DNA of 64,000 nucleotides from Geomonas ferrireducens (GCF_004917065.1 NZ_SSYA01000002.1:411897-475896); one strand, 5' to 3'; positions 34,140 to 42,844 are shown, counted from the first letter of the stretch. The notes: generated by a model from the letters alone, not told the origin. Made by a program: numbers and translations.

Positions 34140-34964
34140 ATGAAAAACCTTCTTAACCGCTACAGGCGATTCCTGCTGACCGCCCTGATCCTGCTGGTGG
34201 CGTTTCTCACTTACGCCATGAACCTGAGGAACAGGGAGCACGCGAACCCGGTCGAGCGTACCGTGATGAGCATGACGGCACCGGTTGCCGGCTCCGCCGC
34301 GAGCGCTACCGGTTTTCTGAGCGACATCTGGAACAACTACATCGACCTGATCGACGTGCGCCGCGAGAACATCGAGCTCAGAAAGAGCGTGAAGCGTCTC
34401 AACGAACGCGTCGTCGCCAACAACGAGGCCATTGCCGCCAACCTCAGGTACAAACAGCTGCTCGAACTCAAGGAGAGCGTGGCCATCCCGTCGGTTGCCG
34501 TGTCGGTGATCGGCGAGGACAGCTCGGCCTGGTTCAAGACGCTCGTGGTGGACCGGGGCGCTGCCGACGGGCTTGCCGAGGGGATGCCGGTGGTTGCCGC
34601 GGGCGGCGTCGTAGGTCGCCTGGTCAAGGTGGCGCCGCACTCTTCGCGCGTGCTCCTTCTCACCGACCATGCCAGTGCCATCGCCGCCATCGTGCAGCGC
34701 ACCCGCGCCCGCGGCGTCGTGCGCGGCGCCGGGGGAGGGCGCTGCTCCATGGAGTTCACCGTGAAGGACGAGGACGTAAAGGTGGGGGACACCGTGGTTT
34801 CCTCAGGCATCGGCGGCGTCTTCCCGAAGGGGCTTCCCATCGGCGAGGTGACCATGGTGAAGAAGGGGGAGTACGGGGTCTTCCAGACCATCGAGGTGCG
34901 CCCCCTGGTGAATATCGGGCAGCTCGAAGAGATGCTGGTGCTCGTGCAGCAGCGCGATGAGTAG
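34140..34964 (+). CDS. mreC: Rod shape-determining protein MreC
   Basis: A 274-residue bitopic inner-membrane protein that scaffolds the elongasome in the periplasm. One TM helix (RFLLTALILLVAFLTYAMNL) is followed by a coiled coil (LIDVRRENIELRKSVKRLNERV) and the two beta-barrel subdomains with GMPVVAAGGVVGRLVKV and GDTVVSSGIGGVFPKGLPIGEV. The ATG at 34140 has GAGG; a GTG at 34113 would lie inside a hairpin and is less likely. mreD follows after nine bases. mreB is not in the window. Confidence 0.94.
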   Translation: MKNLLNRYRRFLLTALILLVAFLTYAMNLRNREHANPVERTVMSMTAPVAGSAASATGFLSDIWNNYIDLIDVRRENIELRKSVKRLNERVVANNEAIAANLRYKQLLELKESVAIPSVAVSVIGEDSSAWFKTLVVDRGAADGLAEGMPVVAAGGVVGRLVKVAPHSSRVLLLTDHASAIAAIVQRTRARGVVRGAGGGRCSMEFTVKDEDVKVGDTVVSSGIGGVFPKGLPIGEVTMVKKGEYGVFQTIEVRPLVNIGQLEEMLVLVQQRDE

Positions 34965-34973
34965 GATTTTCCC

Positions 34974-35456
34974 GTGATAGCCTATCTAAAGATAGCCGCC
35001 GTGGTTGCGTCCGCCTGTCTCCTCCAGATGACGCTGCTGCCGAGGTACCTGCTGGACCCTTTCCAGCCCAACCTGATCCTCATCCTGGTGGTGTACCTGG
35101 GGCTTAAGCTGCCGCACCGCTATTCCGGAGTCGCCGTTTTGCTCCTGGGGCTTTTGCAGGACAGCTTCAGCGGCATCTACCTCGGGCTGCATGCCTTTTC
35201 CTATCTCTGCATCTACACGCTCCTGTCTGAGCTTGCCGACCGGCTCTATACCGATAACCGCGTCCTGTTCGTGCTGGTCGTCTTCATTGCAACGCTTATG
35301 AGTGCCCTGTTGAACCTCTTGATGCTCCTTGTCTTCTCCGTCTCAAACGGCCTTTACGCCTCGTTGTTGCCGGCGCTTTTGCCGCAGGCCCTGATCAACG
35401 CCCTGGTTGCCTCCCTGGTGTCCGGGGTGAGGCTCCCCGTGGAGGAGGCGCGATGA
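34974..35456 (+). CDS. mreD: Rod shape-determining protein MreD
   Basis: A 160-residue inner-membrane protein with five to six hydrophobic helices and the family signature FQPNLILILVVYLGLKLPHRYSG. LLQDSFSGIYLGLHAFSY is the second signature. It works with MreC and MrdA/RodA in cell elongation. It starts at a GTG and its stop overlaps the mrdA start (ATGA), so translation is coupled. Confidence 0.92.
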   Translation: MIAYLKIAAVVASACLLQMTLLPRYLLDPFQPNLILILVVYLGLKLPHRYSGVAVLLLGLLQDSFSGIYLGLHAFSYLCIYTLLSELADRLYTDNRVLFVLVVFIATLMSALLNLLMLLVFSVSNGLYASLLPALLPQALINALVASLVSGVRLPVEEAR

Positions 35457-37357
35457 AGAACCTGAACAACATCATACCCGATGACGACGGGGGCGGCCGC
35501 CGTATCATAGGCCTTTCCATCGGCGCCTTCGCCATGTTCTTCCTGCTCCTGTCGAGGCTTTGGTACCTGCAGGTGATCAGCGCCGAGGACCTGATCGACC
35601 AGTCGGAAAGCAACCGGCTCCGTTTCGTCCCGGTCGCGGCACCGCGAGGCGCCATCCTGGACCGAAACGGCAAGGTGCTCGTCTCCAACACCCCATCCTT
35701 CTCCGTTGCGGTCATCCCGCAGGACGTGAAGAACAAGGATCAGCTGATCGACAACCTCGCCCGCTACCTGAACCTCGACCGCAAGGAAATCGAGACCAAG
35801 TGGACCAAGGGGCAGGGGAGGGCGAAGTACTACCCGCTGGTCGTCGCCTCGGGCATCACCCGTGATCAGATGGAGTTCCTCGAGGAGAACCGGCTCGCCC
35901 TTTCCGGGGTGAACATCGAGATGAAGCCGATCCGCGCCTACGCGAACGGCACGCTCGCCTCGCACCTGCTTGGTTACCTGGGCGAGGTTTCCGAGGACGA
36001 GCTCAACTCCGAGCGTTACCGCGAGTACAACGCGGGCGACTACATCGGCAAAAGCGGCATCGAGCGGGCGTGGGAGTCCTACCTGCACGGCACCGACGGC
36101 GGGCGCCAGATCGAGGTCGATGCGCGCGGACGTTTCCTGCGCACCGTCGCCGAGACCGGGTCGAGCGTCGGCAACACGGTGATGCTCACCATCGACCTCG
36201 ACCTGCAGAAGGCGGCCGAGCAGGCGCTGGGCGACCAGGCCGGCGCGGCCGTCGCCATGGACGTCAACACCGGCGAGATCCTCGCCTTCGTCTCCAGCCC
36301 CGATTTCGACCCCGCCCTCTTCACCGGCAGGATGCCTCCCGACGTCTGGAAGAAATACCTCGAGGACGAGCGGCATCCCCTGGAGAACAAGGCGCTGAAG
36401 GGGATGTATCCCCCCGGCTCCACCTTCAAGGTGATCACGGCGATTGCGGGGCTCGAGGAAGGGCTCATCGACGAGCACACCACGGTGCAATGCACCGGCT
36501 CCTACAAGTTCGGCAACGCCACCTTCCGCTGCTGGGACCACAAGGGGCACGGCACCGTCGACCTGAAGAAGTCGCTGCGCGAGTCATGCGACGTCTACTA
36601 TTACAAGCTCGCCGAGCGCCTCGGCGTGAACCGGATCGCCAAGTACGCCAAGGCCTTCGGGCTCGGTGCTCCGCTCGGCATCGGCCTGGAAAACGAGAAG
36701 GGGGGCGTGATCCCGACCGAGGAGTGGAAGCTGAAACGTTTCGGCAAGAAGTGGTACGCGGGCGAGACCCTTCCGGTCGGCATCGGCCAGGGGTACGTGC
36801 TCACCACGCCGGTGCAGTTGGCCTCGATGATCGGGACAATCGCCAACGAGGGGACCATCTACCGGCCTCACCTCGTCAAGCGCGTGGTGGACGCGGACGG
36901 CAAGGTGCTGCAGGATTACACGCCGCAGGTGATCGGCAAGACGGGGCTCAAGCCCTCCACCTACCGTTTCGTGAAGGAGGGGCTCTTCGCCGTCGTCAAC
37001 GAGGCGCACGGCACCGGCGGCATGTCCAGGCTCTGGGAGGTCAAGGTGGCGGGGAAGACCGGCTCGTCACAGGTCGTGAAGCTGCGCGACAGCAAGGGAG
37101 GCATCCCTTACCGGTTCCGCGATCACGCCCTGTTCGTCGGGTTTGCTCCCTTTGAAAAGCCCGAGATCGCCGTGGCCGTCATCGTGGAGCACGGCGAGCA
37201 TGGCGGTTCCGCCGCCGCCCCGATTTCCGGCAGGATCCTGCGTGCCTACTTCGAGGGGAAAGGGGTCATCAAGAAGCCGGTACCCAAAGCGTCGGTGAAG
37301 GAAGAAGCCGGGGGCGAGGGAGTCGCCGAGCCCGATACCGGAGCTAAGGAAGAATGA
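35453..37357 (+). CDS. mrdA: Penicillin-binding protein 2 (peptidoglycan transpeptidase) MrdA
   Basis: A 634-residue bitopic inner-membrane enzyme that crosslinks peptidoglycan during elongation. An N-terminal TM helix (IIGLSIGAFAMFFLLLSRLWYLQ) is followed by the dimerisation domain (VAAPRGAILDRNGKVLVSNTP). The active-site serine is Ser323 in STFK. The second motif is SCD in RESCDVYYYK and the third KTG in VAGKTGSS. The tail after about 600 is charged and variable. It is placed between mreD and rodA in the usual elongasome order. Confidence 0.95.
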   Translation: MKNLNNIIPDDDGGGRRIIGLSIGAFAMFFLLLSRLWYLQVISAEDLIDQSESNRLRFVPVAAPRGAILDRNGKVLVSNTPSFSVAVIPQDVKNKDQLIDNLARYLNLDRKEIETKWTKGQGRAKYYPLVVASGITRDQMEFLEENRLALSGVNIEMKPIRAYANGTLASHLLGYLGEVSEDELNSERYREYNAGDYIGKSGIERAWESYLHGTDGGRQIEVDARGRFLRTVAETGSSVGNTVMLTIDLDLQKAAEQALGDQAGAAVAMDVNTGEILAFVSSPDFDPALFTGRMPPDVWKKYLEDERHPLENKALKGMYPPGSTFKVITAIAGLEEGLIDEHTTVQCTGSYKFGNATFRCWDHKGHGTVDLKKSLRESCDVYYYKLAERLGVNRIAKYAKAFGLGAPLGIGLENEKGGVIPTEEWKLKRFGKKWYAGETLPVGIGQGYVLTTPVQLASMIGTIANEGTIYRPHLVKRVVDADGKVLQDYTPQVIGKTGLKPSTYRFVKEGLFAVVNEAHGTGGMSRLWEVKVAGKTGSSQVVKLRDSKGGIPYRFRDHALFVGFAPFEKPEIAVAVIVEHGEHGGSAAAPISGRILRAYFEGKGVIKKPVPKASVKEEAGGEGVAEPDTGAKEE

Positions 37358-37411
37358 CGCAGTCCGGCGCACGCGGTGCAGTGCCGCTACGCTGAACCAT
37401 ACGAGGAAGAG

Positions 37412-38512
37412 ATGTTCGATAGACGACTATTCACAAACTTCGACTGGACCCTCCTGGGCTTGGTGCTTCTCATCACCGCCTTCGGGGTTATCAACATATA
37501 CAGCGCCTCGTCCTCCTACCGGGACATCGGCACGCCGTACTACATAAAGCAGCTCTACTGGATCTTCGCCGGCCTTTTGCTGAGCCTCACCGTCTGCAGC
37601 CTCGACTACCACATGCTCGAGGACTTCGCCTACTGGCTCTACGGGGGTGTCGTCATCCTGCTCCTGCTCGTCCTCGTCGCCGGCAAGACCACGATGGGTG
37701 CGACCCGCTGGATCAGCTTCGGCTTTTTCAACATGCAGCCCTCCGAGCCGATGAAGATCGTCATCATCATGACCTTTGCCCGCTTCTTCAGCCGCTATCC
37801 CGTCTTCAAGGGGCTGACCCTCAAGGAGCTGGTATACCCGCTGCTGCTTCTAGGGGTTCCTGCCGCGCTGATCATGAAGCAGCCCGACCTAGGTACCGCG
37901 ATCCTCGTCTCGCTCATCGCAGGTACCATGCTCCTCTTCGTAGGCGTGCGCTGGTCCGCGCTTGGCTCGCTCTTCGCCGCCGCGGTCCCCGTCGTCGTCG
38001 TCGCCTGGCAGTTCCTGCTGCACGACTACCAGAAAAAGCGCGTCTATAACTTCCTGAACCCCGATCTCGACCCGCTGGGGAGCGGCTACCACATCATCCA
38101 GAGCAAGATCGCCGTCGGCTCCGGCGCAACTCTCGGCAAGGGGTTCATGCAGGGGACCCAGTCCCAGCTCCGCTTCCTTCCGGAGCAGCACACCGACTTC
38201 GCCTTCTCCGTTTTCGCCGAGGAATGGGGTTTCATCGGATGCCTCCTCATGCTCGCCCTCTACCTGTTCCTGATCCTCTGGGGGCTCGGCATCGCCAAGA
38301 GGTGCAACGACCGTTTCGGTTCGCTGCTCGCCGTAGGCGTCACCGCGATGCTCTTCTGGCACATCGTCATCAACATGGGGATGGTGATCGGGCTCATGCC
38401 CGTGGTCGGCGTGCCGCTGCCGTTTTTCTCCTACGGCGGCACCTCCATGGTGACCTCGATGGTCGGCGTCGGAATCCTGCTCAACATCAGCATGCGCCGC
38501 TTCATGTTCTGA
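37412..38512 (+). CDS. rodA: Peptidoglycan glycosyltransferase RodA
   Basis: A 366-residue SEDS-family inner-membrane protein with ten helices that polymerises lipid II with MrdA. RRLFTNFDWTLLGLVLLITAFGV opens it, and QPSEPMKIVIIMTFARFF, KQPDLGTAILV (with the catalytic Asp) and GVPLPFFSYGGTSMVTSMVGVGILLNI are the SEDS signatures. The ATG at 37412 has GAGGAAG; a GTG 36 bases upstream has nothing comparable. Confidence 0.95.
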   Translation: MFDRRLFTNFDWTLLGLVLLITAFGVINIYSASSSYRDIGTPYYIKQLYWIFAGLLLSLTVCSLDYHMLEDFAYWLYGGVVILLLLVLVAGKTTMGATRWISFGFFNMQPSEPMKIVIIMTFARFFSRYPVFKGLTLKELVYPLLLLGVPAALIMKQPDLGTAILVSLIAGTMLLFVGVRWSALGSLFAAAVPVVVVAWQFLLHDYQKKRVYNFLNPDLDPLGSGYHIIQSKIAVGSGATLGKGFMQGTQSQLRFLPEQHTDFAFSVFAEEWGFIGCLLMLALYLFLILWGLGIAKRCNDRFGSLLAVGVTAMLFWHIVINMGMVIGLMPVVGVPLPFFSYGGTSMVTSMVGVGILLNISMRRFMF

Positions 38513-38541
38513 GGCGGCTTTCCCGCCGCAGGAGGCCAAAC

Positions 38542-39690
38542 ATGCACATCGTCCTCGTCGAGCCTTATTGCACCGGGTCGCACGCCGCCTGGGCCAGGGA
38601 ATACGCGGCACACTCCCGCCACGAGGTGGAACTCTTAACGCTCGCCGGCCGCAACTGGAAGTGGCGCATGCACGGCGGCGCGGTGACGCTCGCCTCGCGC
38701 TTTCTCGAAGGGGGCAGGCGTCCGGACCTGATCCTCGCGACCGACATGCTCGACCTCACCACTTTCCTTGCGCTCGCCAGGCCTCTTGCCGACGGCTGCC
38801 CGAGCGCCATCTATTTCCACGAGAATCAGCTCACCTACCCATGGTCCCCCGGCGACCCCGACCCATCCCGCCAGCGCGACCTGCACTACGCCTTCATCAA
38901 CTACGTAAGCGCCCTGGCGGCTGATGCGGTCCTCTTCAACTCCCGCTATCACATGGACTCCTTCCTCGGCGCGCTCCCCGACTTTCTGCGGCGCTTCCCG
39001 GATGCCGTCGATCTCGACTCGGTGGGGGAGATCGCCGCCAAGAGCCGCGTGCTGCCGCTCGGGCTCGATCTGGGCCGCTTCGATGCGCACCGCCCGGCCG
39101 ATGCCGTCGGGAAGAAGGTGCCCCTTTTGCTCTGGAATCACCGCTGGGAATTCGACAAGGCCCCGGAGCCCTTCTTCGATGCGCTTTGCCAGCTGGACGA
39201 CGAGGGGGTGCCTTTCGAGGTCGCGGTGCTTGGGGAGTCTTTCGGGAGAGTGCCCGAGGCGTTCGAGAAGGCGCGTCGGCGCCTCGGGGGACGCGTGGTG
39301 CAGTGGGGATACCAGGAGAGCTTCGCCGAATACGCGAAGTGGCTCTGGCGGGGTGACGTGCTGCCGGTCACCTCGCGTCAGGAGTTCTTCGGCGCGAGCG
39401 TGGTGCAGGCGCTTTACTGCGGCTGCGTTCCTTTGCTGCCGGACCGGCTTGCCTACCCCGAGCACGTACCGCAGCACTTGTCCTCTCATGTTCTGTACCG
39501 CGAGGACGAGACTCTGGCGGATCGGCTCAGGTCGATTTTAAAACAGCCGGACGATGAGCGTGCGCGGCTGGATCGGCACGTTTCGCGTTACGACTGGACG
39601 CATCTTGCTCCGGTGTACGACGACTTTTTCGAGGGGATGGCTGCGGGTGAGCGTCAAGTGGTGCCCGAGGTTGCTTCGCTCCCGGGGTGA
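38542..39690 (+). CDS. DUF3524 glycosyltransferase, tRNA-queuosine mannosyltransferase family
   Basis: A 382-residue cytoplasmic GT-B enzyme starting after AGGAGG. The N-terminal third carries the DUF3524 hallmarks: LVEPYCTGSHAAWAREYAAHSRHEVELLTL, RNWKWRMHGGAV, TDMLDLTTFL, FHENQLTYPW and FNSRYHMDSFL. The C-terminal half holds the donor-binding domain with LLWNHRWEFDKAPE and SRQEFFGASVVQALYCGCVPLLP. The eukaryotic member GTDC1 mannosylates queuosine in tRNA. By homology a queuosine-capping role is plausible; the acceptor in bacteria is inference. queA and tgt lie at 60.8-63.2 kb. A terminator follows. Confidence 0.85.
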   Translation: MHIVLVEPYCTGSHAAWAREYAAHSRHEVELLTLAGRNWKWRMHGGAVTLASRFLEGGRRPDLILATDMLDLTTFLALARPLADGCPSAIYFHENQLTYPWSPGDPDPSRQRDLHYAFINYVSALAADAVLFNSRYHMDSFLGALPDFLRRFPDAVDLDSVGEIAAKSRVLPLGLDLGRFDAHRPADAVGKKVPLLLWNHRWEFDKAPEPFFDALCQLDDEGVPFEVAVLGESFGRVPEAFEKARRRLGGRVVQWGYQESFAEYAKWLWRGDVLPVTSRQEFFGASVVQALYCGCVPLLPDRLAYPEHVPQHLSSHVLYREDETLADRLRSILKQPDDERARLDRHVSRYDWTHLAPVYDDFFEGMAAGERQVVPEVASLPG

Positions 39691-39721
39691 GTGGGGAATT
39701 ATTCGAGGAAGGAATCGGAGG

Positions 39722-39745
39722 GGGGGCGCCTGGGGCGCCCCCTTT
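39722..39745 (+). terminator. Hairpin terminator after the DUF3524 gene
   Basis: GGGGGCGCC (39722-39730), a three-base loop and GGCGCCCCC (39734-39742), followed by TTT. The T-run is short; it may also protect the 3' end of the convergent zinc-ribbon gene. Confidence 0.7.
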
Positions 39746-39750
39746 CCCGT

Positions 39751-39903
39751 TTAGGCCGCTTTCCTGTTCACCGTGATGATCTTGCTGGCCTTCTCAAGCC
39801 AGATGGTGCCACAAGAGTTGCATTCCAGAAGGTCTTTCGCGTAACCGTCGGAATGCATGTCGATCTCGATTCCGATTTTGTTGCTGCAGTGCGGGCATTC
39901 CAT
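39751..39903 (-). CDS. Small zinc-ribbon protein
   Basis: A 50-residue protein not long enough for a routine ORF scan. It begins MECPHCSNKIGIEIDMHSDG and continues with LLECNSCGTIWLEKASKI: two CxxC knuckles (Cys3/Cys6 and Cys28/Cys31) make a single zinc ribbon, a fold found in many small nucleic-acid or protein adaptor proteins. The start has GGAG about 8 bases upstream. A good sigma-70-like promoter stands in front. It is convergent with the DUF3524 gene. Function unknown. Confidence 0.8.
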   Translation of the reverse strand: MECPHCSNKIGIEIDMHSDGYAKDLLECNSCGTIWLEKASKIITVNRKAA

Positions 39904-39942
39904 GTTTTGTTTCTCCTACGTTGGGGGTATTTTGATTTTGAC

Positions 39943-39970
39943 AATATATAGAACATGCGTGGTCGGTCAA
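39943..39970 (-). promoter_or_regulatory. Sigma-70-like promoter for the small zinc-ribbon gene
   Basis: Read on the minus strand: TTGACC (39965-39970), 16 bases, TATATT (39943-39948), 40 bases upstream of the start at 39903. Confidence 0.5.
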
Positions 39971-40364
39971 GTGCTAATTTTCCGAAAAAATGACCTAAAA
40001 CAGTAGTTTAGCTTTTATGCACCCCCGCCGTTACGAGCCTTCATTTTAAAACATCCCTCTCTTTTTCGGAGATAAGTTCTCCTAATCTTGTCGTAACGTT
40101 GCGTAATTTAATGGCATTTACCGATATAAAACAAAGGTATGACATTTTTGAAGAACTAGGTTTACCTTTGCGTAAATGAGTGGCTTCTTCAACTTTTTTT
40201 TTCCACCTGGTGCTTGTGGAACACCGGTTTGTGTCCGCGTATACGGCATCGCGTTACTTTTGCCGGCAACGGCGGATGTCGCTAAATTTGCGCTGGAATT
40301 TTTTTTGCGTTAATGGTACTATTGGCCGCTGTTAATTTTGCCTTGACACAACAAGGGAGGCGGC
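39971..40364. other. AT-rich intergenic region with a possible 22-codon reading frame
   Basis: This stretch is clearly richer in A and T than the flanking genes. An ATG at 40111 opens a 22-codon frame to TGA at 40177-40179 (MAFTDIKQRYDIFEELGLPL...), protein-like but without a ribosome-binding site. TTCCAC/GTGGAA can form a hairpin at 40201-40221. TTGACA at 40345 is too close to the amrS start to act as its -35. Beyond that I see nothing. Confidence 0.5.
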
Positions 40365-41378
40365 ATGAAAGAGGCGATGTTCTACCAAAAGCTGGACGGG
40401 GGTAGGGTGCGCTGCGGGCTGTGCCGTTTTGGATGCCTCATCAGCAACGGGCAGCGTGGGCGTTGCCGCGTCCGGGAAAACCGCGAAGGGACCCTGTACT
40501 CTCTGGTGTACGGCAACCTCGTGGCCGAGCACGTGGATCCCATCGAGAAGAAGCCGTTTTTCCACCTGCTTCCCGGGAGCCGCTCCTACTCCGTCGCCAC
40601 GGTGGGATGCAATTTCCGCTGCCTGCACTGCCAGAATTACACCATCGCCCAGCCCGACGAAGCGAGCGTCGAACGCTCGGGGAGCTTTGTCCCCCCCGAG
40701 ACCGTTGTCAAGCGGGCTATCGCCACCGGGTGCCGTTCCATCGCCTACACCTACACTGAACCGACCATCTTCTTCGAGTACGCCTACGAGACCGCGCGGC
40801 TTGCCAAGGCAGCAGGGTTGAAAAACGTCTTTGTCACCAACGGCTATATCACCGCCGAGGCCCTCGCCGCCATCGCCCCATTCCTCGATGCCGCCAATAT
40901 AGATCTCAAGGGGTTTACCGAGTCCTTCTACCGCGATGTGGTGGGGGCTTCGCTCGCCGAGGTTCTCGATTGCATCCTGGATTACAAGAGGCACGGCATC
41001 TGGGTTGAACTTACTACCCTGGTAATACCGAACCGCAACGACTCCGAGGGGGAGCTGCGCGATCTGGCGCGATTCATCGCGTCGGAGGTCGGGGTCGAGA
41101 CGCCTTGGCACGTAACCCAGTTCTATCCTACGCACCGGCTGACCGACCAGCCCCGCACCCCGGTGGAGACGCTGAGGATGGCAAGCCGGATAGGCCTTGA
41201 CGCCGGCCTTCGTTACGTGTACGAAGGAAACGTTGCCGGGGAAGGTGGAGAGAGCAGCTACTGCCCCGGTTGCAGGTTGCTCCTGATAAAGAGGTACGGC
41301 TACCTGGTGGAGAAGAACCTCCTCTCAGGCGGCCGCTGTCCCGGCTGCGGCACGGGGATCGAGGGTGTATGGAATTAG
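40365..41378 (+). CDS. amrS: AmmeMemoRadiSam-system radical SAM enzyme AmrS
   Basis: A 337-residue cytoplasmic enzyme. The cluster-binding motif is CNFRCLHC (Cys82, Cys86, Cys89), preceded by an N-terminal zinc-like quartet (Cys17, Cys20, Cys24, Cys34) and followed by C-terminal CPGC pairs near 300 and 328. GKxxx-type sequence RYVYEGNVAGEGGESSYCPGC and ANIDLKGFTESFYRDV are typical of the AmrS subgroup, whose companions AmrA and AmrB are not next to it here. The reaction is not known. Its last ten bases overlap the histidine kinase start, suggesting coupled translation. Confidence 0.9.
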   Translation: MKEAMFYQKLDGGRVRCGLCRFGCLISNGQRGRCRVRENREGTLYSLVYGNLVAEHVDPIEKKPFFHLLPGSRSYSVATVGCNFRCLHCQNYTIAQPDEASVERSGSFVPPETVVKRAIATGCRSIAYTYTEPTIFFEYAYETARLAKAAGLKNVFVTNGYITAEALAAIAPFLDAANIDLKGFTESFYRDVVGASLAEVLDCILDYKRHGIWVELTTLVIPNRNDSEGELRDLARFIASEVGVETPWHVTQFYPTHRLTDQPRTPVETLRMASRIGLDAGLRYVYEGNVAGEGGESSYCPGCRLLLIKRYGYLVEKNLLSGGRCPGCGTGIEGVWN

Positions 41379-42757
41379 TGCGTAAGTTGTCCCGATTAAC
41401 CCGGCTTGGTGAACCGGGTGCCACATCGTTTGTCTGCCAGGCGCTCCTTGGTGCCCTGCTTATCTTCACTTTTTGGCTTGCCGACGCGGTCATGGACTTC
41501 CTGATTCAGGGAAACCGCACCTTCCTCGAGTTCCTGTTACACCCCGATCCCCACGAGATTTCCGATTTCGCCTTGATTCTCTTTCTCGTTTGCTGTCTGC
41601 TTTTGTACTCACGCAGGTCGCACCGTATCGAGACTCGCCTTGAGGATGCCCTGCAGCAGGCGCTCGACAAGGCCGAGCGGGAGCGGGCGAAGCTTGAAGG
41701 TATCGTCGAGGCGATGGGGGATGCCATTTCCATCCAGGACCCGGACCTGAACGTCATCTACCAGAACCGCGCGCACCAGGAGTTGACAGGGTACAGCGTC
41801 GGGCGCCCTTGTTATGAGGCGTACCGTAAAAGAAGCACGGTGTGCGAGGACTGCCATCTTACGGCCGCCTTCGAGGATGGTCAGGTGCACCGCAGCGAGC
41901 TCGGACCAGGGACCTCCGCGACGGGCGGTTATGTCGAAATCATCGGTTCGGCGCTGCGTACCGGCGACGGAACGCCACTGTACGGAATCGAGGTGGTCCG
42001 CGACATCACTGCGCGGAAGAGCGCCGAGCGTGAGGCGATCGAACTGAACGCTGCCCTGACCCGGCAGGCGCAGGAGCTCAAACAGACCAACCAGGAGCTG
42101 GAATCCTTCTGCCAGGCAATCTCCCATGACCTGCGGGCGCCGCTTACCCGCGTCTACAGCTCAGCCCAGGAGCTGAAGGGGTACCGCGAGCTTCTGGACG
42201 ACAACGGCCGGTTCTTCGTCGACCTTGTGCACGACGGCTGCGTCCAGATGGAGGAATTGCTCGACTCCCTCATGGTTCTTTGCCGCGTGACCCAGGTGGA
42301 GATCGAACGCGGCGAGTTGGACCTCGTCCCGGTTGCTCTTGAGATCGCGGCACGACTGCGTCAGGACTACGAGGGGCACCCGGTCTCCTTCCAGCTTCCG
42401 GAGCGACTGGTCGCCAACGGCGATGCGAGCCTCATCCGCGTGGTGCTGGAAAACCTGCTGTCGAACGCCTGGAAGTACACTTCCGGCATGCCGGCCCCTG
42501 CCGTCGAGCTCGGCACCACGGCCGACGACTCCGGGGAAACGGTCTTTTTCGTACGTGACAACGGAGCCGGTTTTGACGGCACACGCGCCGACCAACTGTT
42601 CCAGCCTTTCAAGCGGCTTCATAGCTACCGCGACTTTCCTGGCACCGGTCTTGGGCTCGCCACCGTGCGCCGCATCGTGCGCCGCCACAACGGCCGCATC
42701 TGGGCAGAGGGCGAGCCTGGGAAGGGGGCGAGCTTCTACTTCACTCTCCCCGGGTAG
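41369..42757 (+). CDS. Sensor histidine kinase with PAS domain
   Basis: A 462-residue inner-membrane kinase. The start overlaps the amrS stop by ten bases, with GAGGGTGT upstream. Two TM helices (about 24-44 and 66-82) are followed by a coiled linker, a PAS domain (108-215), a HisKA domain with His253 in SHDLRAPL and an HATPase domain with NLLSNAWKYT, DNGAGFD and GTGLGLATV. The PAS contains a C-x10-CxxCH pattern (Cys148, Cys159, Cys162) that resembles cysteine-bearing PAS domains; it is cytosolic, so not a c-type haem site. No response regulator is adjacent. Confidence 0.9.
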   Translation: MELVRKLSRLTRLGEPGATSFVCQALLGALLIFTFWLADAVMDFLIQGNRTFLEFLLHPDPHEISDFALILFLVCCLLLYSRRSHRIETRLEDALQQALDKAERERAKLEGIVEAMGDAISIQDPDLNVIYQNRAHQELTGYSVGRPCYEAYRKRSTVCEDCHLTAAFEDGQVHRSELGPGTSATGGYVEIIGSALRTGDGTPLYGIEVVRDITARKSAEREAIELNAALTRQAQELKQTNQELESFCQAISHDLRAPLTRVYSSAQELKGYRELLDDNGRFFVDLVHDGCVQMEELLDSLMVLCRVTQVEIERGELDLVPVALEIAARLRQDYEGHPVSFQLPERLVANGDASLIRVVLENLLSNAWKYTSGMPAPAVELGTTADDSGETVFFVRDNGAGFDGTRADQLFQPFKRLHSYRDFPGTGLGLATVRRIVRRHNGRIWAEGEPGKGASFYFTLPG

Positions 42758-42844
42758 AGGGGCTCGAAACGGTTGCCCCGGGTCCGGCATTCGTGCTATA
42801 CCCATTCTTCGTAATGAAATCCACGTGATGAAGAGGTTATCTTC

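Noticed and set aside
36079-36495. Minus-strand frame inside mrdA
   Set aside because: Shadow frame of a well-supported gene with conserved motifs on the plus strand.
40345-40350. TTGACA as the -35 of amrS
   Set aside because: It is only 20 bases before the start codon, leaving no room for a -10 and leader.
41843-41857. CEDCH in the PAS domain of the histidine kinase as a c-type haem site
   Set aside because: It lies after the second membrane helix and so faces the cytoplasm, where haem is not attached; cysteine-bearing PAS domains are common.
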